Shown: positions 48,205-58,584, counted from the stretch's first letter. The stretch: 64,000 nt of DNA from Staphylococcus schleiferi (GCF_900458895.1 NZ_LR962863.1:186001-250000); one strand, 5' to 3'. The notes: generated by a model not told the origin, from the letters alone. A program made the numbers and translations.

Positions 48205-49320
48205 CTAGATGAGATCTTCTAATTTTTCATACGGCATATCATGTGATTCGGCCAAGCCTTGATTTGTAATGTGGCCTTGATAAATGTTGACGCCGGATGC
48301 TAAAACAGGATTTTCTTTAATTGCTTGTTCAATGCCTTTATTGCTAATTTCAGATAAGAAATCAATGTTACCAGCTGCTAACACCATTGTTGAGGTACGA
48401 GGGACAGCGCCAGGTTGGTTAGGTACAGCATAGTGAATGACACCATCTTCAACATATATTGGATCACCAATTGTTGTTGGACGAATGCCTTCCACGGTAC
48501 CCCCTTGATCAATGGCAATATCAACAAGAACAGAGCCTTTTTTCATACGACGTACCATGTCTCTAGTGACAAGTTTAGGTGGTTTTGAGCCTGGGATTAA
48601 AATTGTTGAAATAAAGACATCAGCTGTTTGGATTTCACGAGCTAAGTTTGCTTCATTAGATTTCACGACAGTGACGTTATCGTTTTTGAAGTGTGATTCA
48701 AGCCAAGCGATACGTTCATCTTTTAATTCAATAATGACAACTTCAGCTTGTAGACCTAAAGCAATTGTCGCTGCATTTAATCCCGCAGAGCCTCCACCAA
48801 AGATAACGACTTTACCCGCAGGAATACCTGAAATGGCATCAATTCCAGAAATTAAAATACCTTCACCTTGGTGTTGTGCTTCTAAATAATAAGCCCCCAT
48901 TAACATCGAACGACGACCTGCAATTGCGCTCATAGGTTCTAATAAAATGGCTTTTCCATCTTGTTCAATGGTTTCTCCATCAATCGCAGTAACACCTGCG
49001 TCTTGCATCATTTCAACTGTTTTTTTAGATGATGCAAGGTGTTGAAAACCCCAAATGACTTGTCCTTTTTTGAAATATTGGAATTCTTTTTCATGAGGCT
49101 CTTTAACTTTAATAATTAAATCAGCTTCCCAACATTTTTCATGTGAAGCAAGTATTGCACCTGCAGCTTCATAAGCTTCATTTGTAAAACCAGAACCTGC
49201 GCCTGCATCATACTCAACATAGACTTCATGTCCTTGTTCTTTAAGAATTTGAGCATTTTCAGGTGTACAGCCGACACGACCTTCGCCAGCTTTTAATTCT
49301 TTGACAATACCAATTTTCAT
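48205..49320 (-). CDS. ald: Alanine dehydrogenase
   Basis: Oxidatively deaminates L-alanine to pyruvate with NAD+. The 371-residue protein shows MKIGIVKELKAGEGRVGCTPEN, the substrate lysine in LIIKVKEP, the histidine in WGFQHLAS, the NAD loop VVIFGGGSAGLNAATIALG and VDIAIDQGGTVEG. ATG 49320 follows CTAGGAGTGG; 21 upstream codons are not used. First gene of the operon, preceded by a Rex-like palindrome. Confidence 0.92.
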   Translation of the reverse strand: MKIGIVKELKAGEGRVGCTPENAQILKEQGHEVYVEYDAGAGSGFTNEAYEAAGAILASHEKCWEADLIIKVKEPHEKEFQYFKKGQVIWGFQHLASSKKTVEMMQDAGVTAIDGETIEQDGKAILLEPMSAIAGRRSMLMGAYYLEAQHQGEGILISGIDAISGIPAGKVVIFGGGSAGLNAATIALGLQAEVVIIELKDERIAWLESHFKNDNVTVVKSNEANLAREIQTADVFISTILIPGSKPPKLVTRDMVRRMKKGSVLVDIAIDQGGTVEGIRPTTIGDPIYVEDGVIHYAVPNQPGAVPRTSTMVLAAGNIDFLSEISNKGIEQAIKENPVLASGVNIYQGHITNQGLAESHDMPYEKLEDLI

Positions 49321-49429
49321 GCAAACCACTCCTAGTGATAAAATTGAAACTGAATTTTGATTAAAATGATAAATAAATATCATGTTTATATTAAAAATTA
49401 CGTTATAAAGTGTCTATAGCTATAGAACA

Positions 49430-49446
49430 TGTGAATTAATTCACGT
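49430..49446. promoter_or_regulatory. Rex-like palindrome upstream of ald
   Basis: GTGAATTAATTCAC (14-bp perfect palindrome inside ATGTGAATTAATTCACGT) fits the inner Rex core GTGAA-N4-TTCAC. It lies about 115 bases before the ald start. Assignment to Rex rather than a Crp-family regulator is tentative. Confidence 0.55.
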
Positions 49447-49716
49447 AAATAGTAATCGCAAAGTTGTGCAATGTCAATTAAAAATACAATAAATTTAAAA
49501 TGAAAATATAATCAAAATCATCTGAATGTTCGAATATTTTATTGAAGCCTTGATAAGATTGCTTACAAAATGTTTCATAACAAAATATTTAAAAGAATAA
49601 TATTGCTATATAACTGTATTTCTAAAAGATACTGCAAGATATTAAAAAAGTTTTGTGACTATTATATTTGTCATTTTGACAATGATAATGTATATTTAAA
49701 AGAGGAGCGAGGGACG

Positions 49717-49917
49717 ATGAGAAATAGATTAAAAGAATTAAGAGCAAGAGATGGCTATAACCAAACACAATTAGCAAAACAGGCAGGTATCTCAAGACAA
49801 ACCGTTTCTTTAATAGAGCGGAATGAATTTACACCCTCGATTTTGACAGCAGTTAAAATCTCCCGTGTATTTAAAGAACGTGTCGAAGATGTATTTATTA
49901 TCGAGGAGGAAAAATGA
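49717..49917 (+). CDS. XRE-family regulator, short HTH_3 type
   Basis: A 66-residue DNA-binding protein that is almost only a helix-turn-helix: ELRARDGYNQTQLAKQAGISRQTVSLIERNEFTPSI, then KISRVFKERVEDVF. Such YozG-like repressors usually precede a small membrane protein gene, as here. The start is ATG 49717 after GAGGAGCGAGGG; the open frame extends 49 codons upstream but in an unlikely AT-rich leader. Its stop overlaps the next ATG. Confidence 0.85.
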   Translation: MRNRLKELRARDGYNQTQLAKQAGISRQTVSLIERNEFTPSILTAVKISRVFKERVEDVFIIEEEK

Positions 49918-50640
49918 TGAAAGTGAAGCGATATATATTATTAATCCTTTTAGGAGCGGTTATAGGAGGGATAATGGGAATATCAAGTGACTGGATTGAT
50001 TTTAAAAGATGGATGAATACCAATCAATTCGCAACGCCCTCATTTATCATGTGGATGACCCTCATTTTTTCAGCACTTATTTTTGCTATTGACGCTTATT
50101 CTGGCCAAAGTACAACATGAAGCGATCCGCTATAAAAAACAATTTTCTAGTCATATGGGTGGGGAACAGACCGACCAGATAGAAAGAAAAGCAAATATTA
50201 AGTTTCTCACTGCATCAGTCATTGTGTATGGACAATATGTATTAAGTTTTATCAGTTTATTACTTTTAGTAATTGGAGGTGCTGATAGTGAGGGTTTACT
50301 TATAGGGATGATTCCCTTTTTGCTTGTATCAGTGCCAGCGGTGATGCTCGGGGTGTTTCAAAACCGTTTTGACGCTAGAATGCCGAAGTTAGGTGAAGCG
50401 AATTATGTTGAAAAAAGTATGCAGATAATGGATGAAGGTGAACGTCACATTACCATTGTATCGATGTTTAAAGTGTATCACTTTAATATTTCTTTACTAT
50501 TCCTAGGCATATTAATTTTAGTGTGGATTTCAATTGTTGGAAATTATAATCAAGCACCGGGTATCATTGTTTTGATTATCCTTTTTGGATACAATGTATT
50601 TGGTTATTTATGGAAAGTGAGTCGCTTTTATCGTGAATAG
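49914..50640 (+). pseudogene. DUF3169-like membrane protein, frameshifted
   Basis: The first frame (MKVKRYILLILLGAVIGG) stops at 50118-50120; a second frame starting inside it continues AKVQHEAIRYKKQ to 50640 with four more hydrophobic stretches. Removing one T from the T-runs near 50056-50070 joins them as SALILLLTLILAKVQHEA, restoring a membrane helix and a protein of about 241 residues. An HTH regulator followed by such a protein is a common Firmicute pair of unknown role. Natural loss or a homopolymer sequencing error. Confidence 0.65.
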
Positions 50641-50700
50641 GGGGAAGTGTGCCGGGGGACTGACCGGACACTGAAGTCACTCTAAAATAGCATAATAAAT

Positions 50701-50736
50701 AGGGCTAGGACGCGTTGGCATCCTAGCCCTAAAAAA
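50701..50736. terminator. Hairpin terminator
   Basis: AGGGCTAGGA and TCCTAGCCCT form a perfect stem followed by AAAAAA on the plus strand, between converging genes. On the minus strand its T-run precedes the stem, so its strength for the dehydrogenase is uncertain. Confidence 0.6.
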
Positions 50737-50786
50737 TGCTTACTATATAAATGATTCAATAAAAGTTCAATTTATGATGCAATAGC

Positions 50787-51827
50787 TTAATGACTAGAAA
50801 GGATGACCTTTAATGTGCCTTCTTTGGCAGCATTGCTGAATACATCATAAGCTTTTAACATTTCATCAAGTTTGAAGCGATGTGTGATGAGCTTTTCAGG
50901 TTGGACTTTACCTGACTCTACAGTTTTTAATAATAAAGGTGTTGAATAGGCACTGACAAGACCTGTAGTAATAGAAATATTTTTGATCCACAGCTCTTCT
51001 AGGTTAAGGTCGACTTTTGTACCGTGTACACCAATGTTAGCGATGCGACCGCCTGGACTAATAATCTCTTGGCAAAGCTCAAAAGTGGCTGGAATACCTA
51101 CTGCTTCCATTGCGACATCGACGCCACGGCCTTCAGTTACCGCTTTGATTTTTTCCATCACATTTTCTTTTGTGCTGTTGATTAATTGTGTTGCACCTAA
51201 ATCTTTGGCAGCTTGCAGACGATTGTCATCTAAATCAATCATAATGATTTCTGCTGGAGAATAAAATTGCGCTGTAAGAACGGCTGATAAACCAATCGGA
51301 CCTGCACCGACGATAGCAACCGTGTCACCTGGGTTGACATTAGCGCTTAAAGTGCCAATTTCAAAACTTGTTGGCAAAATGTCACTTAACATAACTAAAG
51401 CTTCCTCACTTACACCATCTGGTACACGATGTAAACTGTTATCAGCATGTGGAATACGAACATATTCCGCTTGTGTACCGTCAATCAAGTGGCCTAAAAT
51501 CCAACCGCCATCTTCACAGTGTGCATAAAGTTGCTTTTTACAATAGTAACAAGAACCACATGCAGTCACAGCTGAAATAATAACTTTATCTCCTTTTTTA
51601 AATTGTGTCACAGAGGTACCTACTTCTTCCACAACACCGACACCTTCATGGCCTAAAATCCGACCATCAGTCACCGCTGGGACATCACCTTTTAAAATGT
51701 GTAAATCTGTTCCACAAATCGTTGTTTTTAAAATCTTAACAATAACATCCGTTGGCTTCTGCAGTGTTGGTTTTTCAACTTCAATCCATTCTTTTTGGCC
51801 GGGTCCACGATATACAAGGGCTTTCAT
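50787..51827 (-). CDS. Zinc-dependent alcohol dehydrogenase, medium chain
   Basis: A 346-residue MDR enzyme. The catalytic zinc ligands are Cys in TTICGTDLHI and His-Glu in LGHEGVG; the structural zinc cysteines are in CGSCYYCKKQLYAHC; the NAD loop is VAIVGAGPIGLSAVL. Relatives reduce short-chain aldehydes or oxidise alcohols. Monocistronic, with a good ribosome site. No Rex box was seen in the long AT-rich upstream region. Confidence 0.85.
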   Translation of the reverse strand: MKALVYRGPGQKEWIEVEKPTLQKPTDVIVKILKTTICGTDLHILKGDVPAVTDGRILGHEGVGVVEEVGTSVTQFKKGDKVIISAVTACGSCYYCKKQLYAHCEDGGWILGHLIDGTQAEYVRIPHADNSLHRVPDGVSEEALVMLSDILPTSFEIGTLSANVNPGDTVAIVGAGPIGLSAVLTAQFYSPAEIIMIDLDDNRLQAAKDLGATQLINSTKENVMEKIKAVTEGRGVDVAMEAVGIPATFELCQEIISPGGRIANIGVHGTKVDLNLEELWIKNISITTGLVSAYSTPLLLKTVESGKVQPEKLITHRFKLDEMLKAYDVFSNAAKEGTLKVILSSH

Positions 51828-52428
51828 TATGGAATCACCTCTTCATAGATTTGCCTTCATTCTGGCATATTTTCAGAAAATTTTCAACTTTTAATTGTAT
51901 CAGCTTAAATATAATTTATTGTATATTTTAATAATAAAATTAATCAATCTCTATTAAATCAAATACCATTTATAGAGTGAACCTGCGCTACGATAAGGAT
52001 GCTCGATTTCGATGATGATTTGTCAAATTGAAAACCAGATCAACCCAAATAAGATTAAAAATTTGTCTAATTTTTAAATTTTTTTCGGTGCACTAAATAT
52101 TAGTGTAGAAAAGTAATACACAGAACACGGATGAGTGAAAAGAGAAGGAAGTTAACATTGAGAGGTAAGATGAAACGTCAGATAAAAACGGTCGTTCCAA
52201 TGCGATATTCTAAATATAGTGTAGAGAAATAAGGTTGGACACAGTTAAAAATATTAGGAATGAGTGTAACAATCACAAAAAAGAGGGTGCAATGCGGATT
52301 GCTGACAAGTGATTTTTAAAAGATGTATTTGTGAAAAAATGAATTAAAAGTTTATTTAAAATAGTAAAAAAGTAAAATGAGTGAACAATACTTTTATTTA
52401 AGCTTAAAAATTTGTTTGCAATATAGTA

Positions 52429-52442
52429 TAAAAACGCTTACA
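52429..52442. promoter_or_regulatory. cre-like site before lactate permease
   Basis: On the minus strand it reads TGTAAGCGTTTTTA, 13 of 14 matches to the cre consensus. It lies about 75 bases before the lctP start. The remaining 51828-52428 sequence is AT-rich with no supported gene. Confidence 0.5.
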
Positions 52443-52513
52443 ATTCTATCGATATAGTCATCTAGTCATTAGATGTCTATTTAAGGAGAAAGAGATATGA
52501 GGGGGATCCAAAA

Positions 52514-54118
52514 ATGAATACCTTATTAATGATTGTGGCGTTAAGTGCTGTTATTGCGCCATTTATATGTTTGGTATTATTACGTATGTCTGCACTTGTG
52601 GGGATGACGATTAGTGACATAGTTGTCACTGTATTAGGGTTCTTTGTATGGGGAATCGATGCAGGTGTCATTGGTGCTTCTCTATTACAAGGGACACATA
52701 AAACATTAACGATTATATTAATTTTATTCGGTGCATTAACTTTATTAAATACATTAAGAGAAACAAACGCTGTCGCACGTATTAATGCGAGTTTTCAAAG
52801 CATCTCAAGTGATATGCGTATTCAAGTGATTATCGTTGCCTTTTTATTTGGTTCACTCATTGAAGGGGCATCAGGATTTGGGACACCTGCAATGGTGACG
52901 GCGCCTTTAATGGTGGCTTTAGGCTTTAGACCTATTGTCAGTGTCACAACGGCATTGATTGCGGATAGTATTTCCGTTTCATTTGGTGCAGTAGGGACGC
53001 CAATATTAGTCGGTTTAAGTACACTTAAAAATGCGGATGATACATTGTTTTCACAAACTGCGATTCACATTACACTGATCGATTTATTAAGTGGTGTCTT
53101 TATTCCATTGATGATTGTAGCGACAATGGTTATCTTTTTTGGTCAATCTCATAAGTTAAAGGCGATTTTAGAAATGGTACCTTGGACGTTAATTGTAGGG
53201 GTAGCTTACGCTGTTTCTGCATGGGGATATGCAACTTTAATCGGTCCAGAATTTGTATCGATTTTAGGTTCATTAACTGCTTTAGTTGTCGCAGTACTTA
53301 TGACTAAAAAAGGTTGGTTCGTACCTAAAAATGAATGGAAAGACGCATTAGTGGAGGATCATATCGAAGCAGATTTATCTCAACCACATGAAATGAATTT
53401 GTTTTCAGCATGGTCACCGTACTTAATTGTGGTCGCTTTATTACTCTTAACACGTATTGTAGAACCCATTAAAGCTTTTACAACGAAGACGCTCGATTTA
53501 TCATGGAACCATATTTTAGGTTACGATACAATCTCGTCTAGTTGGCAATTATTGTATTCACCAGGAACTATTTTATTTATAGCAGCAATCTTTGCGGTGA
53601 TTATTCAACGTAAATCATTTAAAAACTTAGGGAAGGCGTGTAAAGATTCTGCCAAAACGATTCGCACAACAGGGATTACACTTGTCGCAACTTTGGCAAT
53701 GGTCCATGTCTTTAGTAACTCAGGCTTAAATACGAAAGAATTGATTAGTATGCCGGAATACATAGCGAATGGTATGGCGCATACGTTTGGTGATATGTGG
53801 CTCTTTGTTGCTCCGTTTTTAGGCGCACTGGGATCATTCATCACAGGAAGTGCAACCGTTTCGACACTGACTTTTGCGCCAGTTCAAGCCAATATTGCGC
53901 ATACGATTGGTGCAGATCTCTATACCGTTTTAGCCGCACAAGTCATTGGTGGTGCAGCAGGGAACATGATCTGTGTCCATAACGTTGTGGCGGTATGTGC
54001 GGTGGTCAATATGGCAGGTAAAGAAGGCGGCGTCATTCGTAAAACGTTAGGACCTGCACTCCTTTATTGTGCACTCGTTGGATTGAGTGCCTACATTTTC
54101 GTTACATTTTTCTTTTAA
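52514..54118 (+). CDS. lctP: L-lactate permease
   Basis: Proton-coupled lactate transporter of 534 residues with about 13 membrane segments. [24 protein letters not shown] and [22 protein letters not shown] are the family's repeated motifs. The start follows AGGGGG. It is monocistronic, ended by a hairpin at 54252. With the dehydrogenases in this window it fits overflow metabolism; a cre-like site upstream suggests CcpA control. Confidence 0.92.
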   Translation: MNTLLMIVALSAVIAPFICLVLLRMSALVGMTISDIVVTVLGFFVWGIDAGVIGASLLQGTHKTLTIILILFGALTLLNTLRETNAVARINASFQSISSDMRIQVIIVAFLFGSLIEGASGFGTPAMVTAPLMVALGFRPIVSVTTALIADSISVSFGAVGTPILVGLSTLKNADDTLFSQTAIHITLIDLLSGVFIPLMIVATMVIFFGQSHKLKAILEMVPWTLIVGVAYAVSAWGYATLIGPEFVSILGSLTALVVAVLMTKKGWFVPKNEWKDALVEDHIEADLSQPHEMNLFSAWSPYLIVVALLLLTRIVEPIKAFTTKTLDLSWNHILGYDTISSSWQLLYSPGTILFIAAIFAVIIQRKSFKNLGKACKDSAKTIRTTGITLVATLAMVHVFSNSGLNTKELISMPEYIANGMAHTFGDMWLFVAPFLGALGSFITGSATVSTLTFAPVQANIAHTIGADLYTVLAAQVIGGAAGNMICVHNVVAVCAVVNMAGKEGGVIRKTLGPALLYCALVGLSAYIFVTFFF

Positions 54119-54251
54119 CTCATGAGTGCAATAGATCGAAGGCACAGTGATTCCAATTGAGTCGTCTGTATAGACGTCATGAGGTAAAACATTAGAATAG
54201 TTGTCTTTAAGTGGCTGTGCAAACACTTGTTCAATTTGCACATTATCTAGG

Positions 54252-54297
54252 CGGGACAATGAAATCAAATCGATTTCTGTCCTGTCTTTTTTTATAC
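54252..54297 (+). terminator. Rho-independent terminator
   Basis: GGGACAATGAAATC pairs with GATTTCTGTCC around a short loop, followed by a T-rich tail. Ends the lctP transcript. Confidence 0.7.
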
Positions 54298-54317
54298 CTT
54301 TATAAAAGGAAAAGTGC

Positions 54318-54356
54318 TTAATTGTAAACTAAAATATATAATAAGTTTACAATTAA
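54318..54356. promoter_or_regulatory. BirA operator
   Basis: TTAATTGTAAACT and AGTTTACAATTAA are perfect 13-bp inverted arms separated by 13 bases. This is the Firmicute BirA site type (TTGTAAAC-N14/15-GTTTACAA) and lies directly before the biotin operon. Biotin-dependent repression follows. Confidence 0.88.
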
Positions 54357-54410
54357 AAGTGGAATGATTAAGATATGGTTTGTAAAGATTTTTTAAAGAG
54401 GTGAATGAAT

Positions 54411-55088
54411 TTGAAACTTTTTGTGACTGGAACAGCCACAGATATTGGAAAAACATATGTGACAAAGCATTTATTTCATTTTTTACAGCGACAGGGGTGG
54501 CGTACGACAATCTTCAAGCCCTTTCAGACTGAGATGCTAGCTGATGGCACTTATCCCGACTTAGAAAGTTACAAAAGGGACTGTGGTTTGAGTTATGAAA
54601 GAACGTCACTTTATACATTTAAAGATCCGGTTTCTCCACATTTAGCTTTTAAGCGTGAGCCGCAACAGCATTTTGATCTTCAATCCGTTATTAATCGTAT
54701 CCAAACGTTAGACGCACAGTTTGATATTGTCATTATTGAAGGCGCAGGTGGTATTGCTGTTCCGATATACGAAGGAGAAACTGAATTTTATATGACGACA
54801 GATTTGATTCGTGAAACAGCAGATTTAGTTCTGACGATTTTACCTGCGCAATTAGGTGCCATTAGTGATGCTGTCGTTCATCATCATTTTATCCAGTCGA
54901 TGACCTTACCACCGACGTTATTTATGCTCAATCGCTATCAACATCGTCCATTAGAACAAGATAATTTAGAAACGATAGAAAAAATAACAGGTCAATCACT
55001 TGAAGTGTTCCCAGAAAATGGAACAGCATTAGACTTTTCAGAATCTTTCTTATCAAAAATTAAAGGAGCGGTTAATGATGAAACATAA
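54411..55088 (+). CDS. bioD: Dethiobiotin synthase
   Basis: Forms the ureido ring of dethiobiotin from diaminopelargonate, CO2 and ATP. About 225 residues with the P-loop GTATDIGKTYVTKHLF and VIIEGAGGIAVP. TTG 54411 is favoured because AGAGGTGA abuts the ATG at 54405. First gene behind the BirA operator; its end overlaps bioA. Confidence 0.9.
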   Translation: MKLFVTGTATDIGKTYVTKHLFHFLQRQGWRTTIFKPFQTEMLADGTYPDLESYKRDCGLSYERTSLYTFKDPVSPHLAFKREPQQHFDLQSVINRIQTLDAQFDIVIIEGAGGIAVPIYEGETEFYMTTDLIRETADLVLTILPAQLGAISDAVVHHHFIQSMTLPPTLFMLNRYQHRPLEQDNLETIEKITGQSLEVFPENGTALDFSESFLSKIKGAVNDET

Positions 55089-56451
55089 GGCATTAGTTCA
55101 AAAAGATTTAGAGTATGTATGGCACCCTTTTACGCAGATGGGGGTGTATGCTGAAAAAGAACCCATTATTATCGAAAGCGGCAAGGGAAGTTATTTATAT
55201 GATACAAAAGGACGTCGTTATTTAGATGGTTATGCTTCTCTATGGGTTAATGTACATGGCCATCAAAATCAGCAGTTAAATCGCGCAATTCAAAAGCAGT
55301 TAAAGTCCATTGCGCACTCAACCCTTTTAGGTTCATCCAATATTCCTTCCATCAAGCTTGCGGAAAAGTTAGTCCAAATCACACCTGAACGGTTGAAAAA
55401 AGTGTTCTATTCAGATACAGGGAGTGCAGCTGTTGAAATCGCTATTAAAATTGCATATCAATATTGGAAAAATAAAGACCCTGAAAAGTATGCGAAGAAA
55501 AATAAATTTCTGACCTTACATCAAGCTTATCATGGCGATACGATTGGATCGGTGAGTGTTGGTGGAATTGATACATTTCATCGCATTTTTAATGACTTAA
55601 TCTTTGAAAATATCCAAGTACCATGTCCCTCTTTTTATCATAGTGATGCTGAATCAGAAGCGGCGATGACAGCGCGCATACTCGACCAAATCGAAAAGCT
55701 ATTACAAACGCGCGGTGATGAAATTGTGGGGTTTGTTATTGAGCCATTAATTCAAGGTGCAACAGGCTTATTTGTGCATCCTAAAGGCTTTTTGAAAGCT
55801 GTGGAACAATTATGTAGAAAGTATGATGTGTTACTAATTGTTGACGAAGTGGCAGTTGGTTTTGGTCGTACTGGCAAGATGTTTGCATGTGAGCATGAAG
55901 ATGTGCAACCTGATTTGATGTGCTTAGGCAAAGCCATCACAGGAGGCTATGTTCCGCTTGCTGCAACGTTAACGTCACAAGAAATATATGATGCCTTTTT
56001 AAGTCATACGCATGCTGAAAAGACATTTTTTCACGGTCATACGTATACAGGAAACCAAGTCGTATGTGCCGTAGCATTAGAAAATATTAAATTATTTAAA
56101 AAGCGTCATCTCATATCGCAAATTCAAAAAACGTCACAAACGCTTGCACAACAGTTACATACGTTATCGACGCATCCTTATGTAGGAGATATTCGAGGCA
56201 GAGGTTTGATGTATGGTGTAGAACTCGTCGCAAATAAAGAACAAAAGACGCCGTTAGCAATAGAAAGTGTAGAAGCCATCATTGATCAGTGTAAACAAGA
56301 AGGGCTGATGATTCGAAATTTAGAAAATGTCATTACATTTGTGCCCGTTTTAAGTATGTCGAACAAAGAGATTAAAAAAATGGTGCGCATTTTCAAAAAA
56401 GTGCTTTTAAATCAGTATCGTGTTGAATCGGAGGGAGGCGCCTCTCGATGA
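55075..56451 (+). CDS. bioA: Adenosylmethionine-8-amino-7-oxononanoate aminotransferase
   Basis: Transaminates KAPA to DAPA using S-adenosylmethionine. The 458-residue class III aminotransferase opens with VWHPFTQM, the BioA hallmark, and has the PLP aspartate in LIVDEVAVGFGRTG and the lysine in CLGKAITGGYVPL. It overlaps bioD by 14 bases and bioF by 4 (ATGA). Confidence 0.92.
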   Translation: MMKHKALVQKDLEYVWHPFTQMGVYAEKEPIIIESGKGSYLYDTKGRRYLDGYASLWVNVHGHQNQQLNRAIQKQLKSIAHSTLLGSSNIPSIKLAEKLVQITPERLKKVFYSDTGSAAVEIAIKIAYQYWKNKDPEKYAKKNKFLTLHQAYHGDTIGSVSVGGIDTFHRIFNDLIFENIQVPCPSFYHSDAESEAAMTARILDQIEKLLQTRGDEIVGFVIEPLIQGATGLFVHPKGFLKAVEQLCRKYDVLLIVDEVAVGFGRTGKMFACEHEDVQPDLMCLGKAITGGYVPLAATLTSQEIYDAFLSHTHAEKTFFHGHTYTGNQVVCAVALENIKLFKKRHLISQIQKTSQTLAQQLHTLSTHPYVGDIRGRGLMYGVELVANKEQKTPLAIESVEAIIDQCKQEGLMIRNLENVITFVPVLSMSNKEIKKMVRIFKKVLLNQYRVESEGGASR

Positions 56452-57569
56452 ACTTAGAACAAAAGCTAGCCAAAATTAAGGCACAAGGTCATTTTAGAGC
56501 ACTCAAACCCGTTGAACGGTTAGAAGGAAAATGGCTGACAATGAACGGACAAAAGTTACTCAATTTTACTTCCAATGATTATTTAGGCTTAGGTCAAGCG
56601 CCCTTCTCTCTCAATGTTACAGATGAAAAACATTTAGCTGCCATTGAAAATTTGGCGAGTTCAAGATGGGTCAGTGGCAACGCTGAAATATATGAAGTAA
56701 TCGAAACGACAATGAGCCAATATTTTGGTTTTGAAGCAGCGCTTATAACGAATAGTGGTTATGATGCCAATTTAGCTGTATTTCAAGCTTTTCAAGATGA
56801 ATCTGTTGTTGTGTTTTCTGATGCAGAGAACCATGCGAGTTTGATTGATGGTATTCGCTTAAGTCGTATGGATAAAGAAATCTATCGACATCGAGATGTG
56901 CAACATTTGGAAAATTTGTTGGCACAATATCCAAAATCAAAGACCAAAATCATTGTGACAGACAGTGTGTTTTCAACGAACGGTGGACTTGCGGATTTAC
57001 AACAGCTTGTTCAACTAAAAAAGCACTATCCGAATACATGGCTTTTTGTAGATGACGCCCATGCATTTGGATTAAGGTTGCATTCATATTATGAAGATAT
57101 TGATATTTTAACGACCAGTTTATCGAAAGCAGTAGGTGCACATGGAGGCGCGATATTATGTTCCGCATTGTTTAAAACAGTATTGATTAACACTGCACGG
57201 GCACTCATTTATTCAAGTGCACTGCCACTCTTTAATTTATATCGCATTCAAAACAATCTTAGCTTGATGTTGAAAGATACAGAGCGAAGTCAAAAGATAC
57301 AACAGTTAAGTCAAAGTTTTAATGAATTACATGCTGAATATACGCAAAAACGCTATCCAGAGATGGCTTTGTCTCCAATTAAACAAATCCCATTTACTGA
57401 TAATACAAAGGCTGCAAAGGCACAAGAACAATTGAACGCACAGGGCATATTATTAAGCCTCTTTCGATATCCAACAGTCCAACAGCCCATTTTACGCATT
57501 TCACTTTCTTGGTTACATGATAAACATGACATTGAGCGACTTTTTGAAGTCATGGAACAAATTCAGTGA
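56448..57569 (+). CDS. bioF: 8-amino-7-oxononanoate synthase
   Basis: Condenses pimeloyl-CoA with alanine. The 373-residue PLP enzyme has LNFTSNDYLGLG, the histidine in DAENHASLIDG, FVDDAHAFG and the lysine in TTSLSKAVGAHGG. The glycine-rich GLG/THG turn typical before the HAFG region is short here (LRLHSYYED), a mild deviation. ATGA overlap with bioA; no bioB between, unlike the S. aureus operon. Confidence 0.9.
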   Translation: MNLEQKLAKIKAQGHFRALKPVERLEGKWLTMNGQKLLNFTSNDYLGLGQAPFSLNVTDEKHLAAIENLASSRWVSGNAEIYEVIETTMSQYFGFEAALITNSGYDANLAVFQAFQDESVVVFSDAENHASLIDGIRLSRMDKEIYRHRDVQHLENLLAQYPKSKTKIIVTDSVFSTNGGLADLQQLVQLKKHYPNTWLFVDDAHAFGLRLHSYYEDIDILTTSLSKAVGAHGGAILCSALFKTVLINTARALIYSSALPLFNLYRIQNNLSLMLKDTERSQKIQQLSQSFNELHAEYTQKRYPEMALSPIKQIPFTDNTKAAKAQEQLNAQGILLSLFRYPTVQQPILRISLSWLHDKHDIERLFEVMEQIQ

Positions 57570-57581
57570 AGGAGGCCGAAC

Positions 57582-58283
57582 ATGTACAGTGTAAAAATGA
57601 GAGCCAATCAAAATGAGCAACATACAAGCGGTGCAGAAACGATTTGTGAAAAAGAGCAGATTGTTGATGTGATTCAAACATTTTTTGAAAAGGGATTTCA
57701 TCATGAAAATGGAGAAGCGGATTTTTTAAATTTAAAAATTGAAAAAGTGACTCAACCATTAATGCGTCTACCGGCATTATCAATCATCGATCGTCCAAAT
57801 GATAAGATTGCGCAATTATGCAATGAAAATGGTATTACACAAGAGGCGTTAAATAAAGGGATGGCATACATTTTTAATTCGATTCAATATTCGGGGGCGT
57901 TGATTTTAAGTGCACAAACGGGAGAACGACTAGATCGAAGTGGTGACAGAGGTATACGTGTCACACAATTTTGCTTTGATGACCAAGGACCTCAAACCTA
58001 CACGGCTCGAGTCAAAGATGCACTGGCTATTGCAAGTTGTACGACTGCTTCGCCCTATGTCAAAGGGGAACTCTGCGTATCCGATGATTTGAACTATACA
58101 ACGGGATATTTTGCGACACGTCGAACAGGCTATCATCGGATTCATCAAATCAAGGCAGTAGGGACGCGTCAAGGTGGACGTATTATTTTTGTTGATGACC
58201 GTATTCATCTTGAACACTATGTCACTTTTTTAGAACAGCAGCCGAAACAAATTACGACATTGGATGGCTCAAAGGAAAAATAG
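57582..58283 (+). CDS. bioW: 6-carboxyhexanoate--CoA ligase
   Basis: Activates pimelate to pimeloyl-CoA, feeding BioF. The 233-residue protein starts MYSVKMRANQNEQHTSGAE, typical of BioW, and contains LDRSGDRGIRVTQF and ATRRTGYHRIHQIK. It is the final recognisable gene of the operon, 12 bases after bioF, with a GAAGGAGG ribosome site. Confidence 0.9.
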   Translation: MYSVKMRANQNEQHTSGAETICEKEQIVDVIQTFFEKGFHHENGEADFLNLKIEKVTQPLMRLPALSIIDRPNDKIAQLCNENGITQEALNKGMAYIFNSIQYSGALILSAQTGERLDRSGDRGIRVTQFCFDDQGPQTYTARVKDALAIASCTTASPYVKGELCVSDDLNYTTGYFATRRTGYHRIHQIKAVGTRQGGRIIFVDDRIHLEHYVTFLEQQPKQITTLDGSKEK

Positions 58284-58428
58284 GAAACGCAATAGATAGC
58301 CGCTGTTCTTGATTTTTTAAAGGTACTTTTCTGACTCAAAGTGACGCATACCATCTATAACACTATTGATACTGATACACCATATTATTCTAAAAATCGA
58401 CGTCTTATCCTAATACCTAAAAAGAGGC

Positions 58429-58584
58429 CTAAAAAAAGAGTAATACTGTGGCAACTTGTATTTGCCAATGAGCAGTAATATGGAGTGCTGGCAAAAGAAC
58501 AAAGAGCACGATATAAACAAAAATCATATAAGAAATAAAAAATAGGAAAGTGAGTATTCTTTTTTTCATTTTAATCTCTTTCAT
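58429..58584 (-). CDS. Possible small membrane protein (51 residues)
   Basis: A short frame beginning MKEIKMKKRILTFLFF with a hydrophobic core FVYIVLFVLLPAL, then a second hydrophobic stretch ending at a TAG next to a seven-T run. One added T would extend it by about 17 residues (LGLFLGIRIRRRFLE) to a two-helix protein. GAAAGAGAT precedes the inner ATG at 58569. No family recognised; it may be a real small gene, possibly frameshifted. Confidence 0.35.
   Translation of the reverse strand: MKEIKMKKRILTFLFFISYMIFVYIVLFVLLPALHITAHWQIQVATVLLFF

Noticed and set aside
51828..52428. Hidden gene or riboswitch in the AT-rich gap before lctP
   Set aside because: No frame with a ribosome site and no recognised aptamer; it appears to be plain intergenic sequence.
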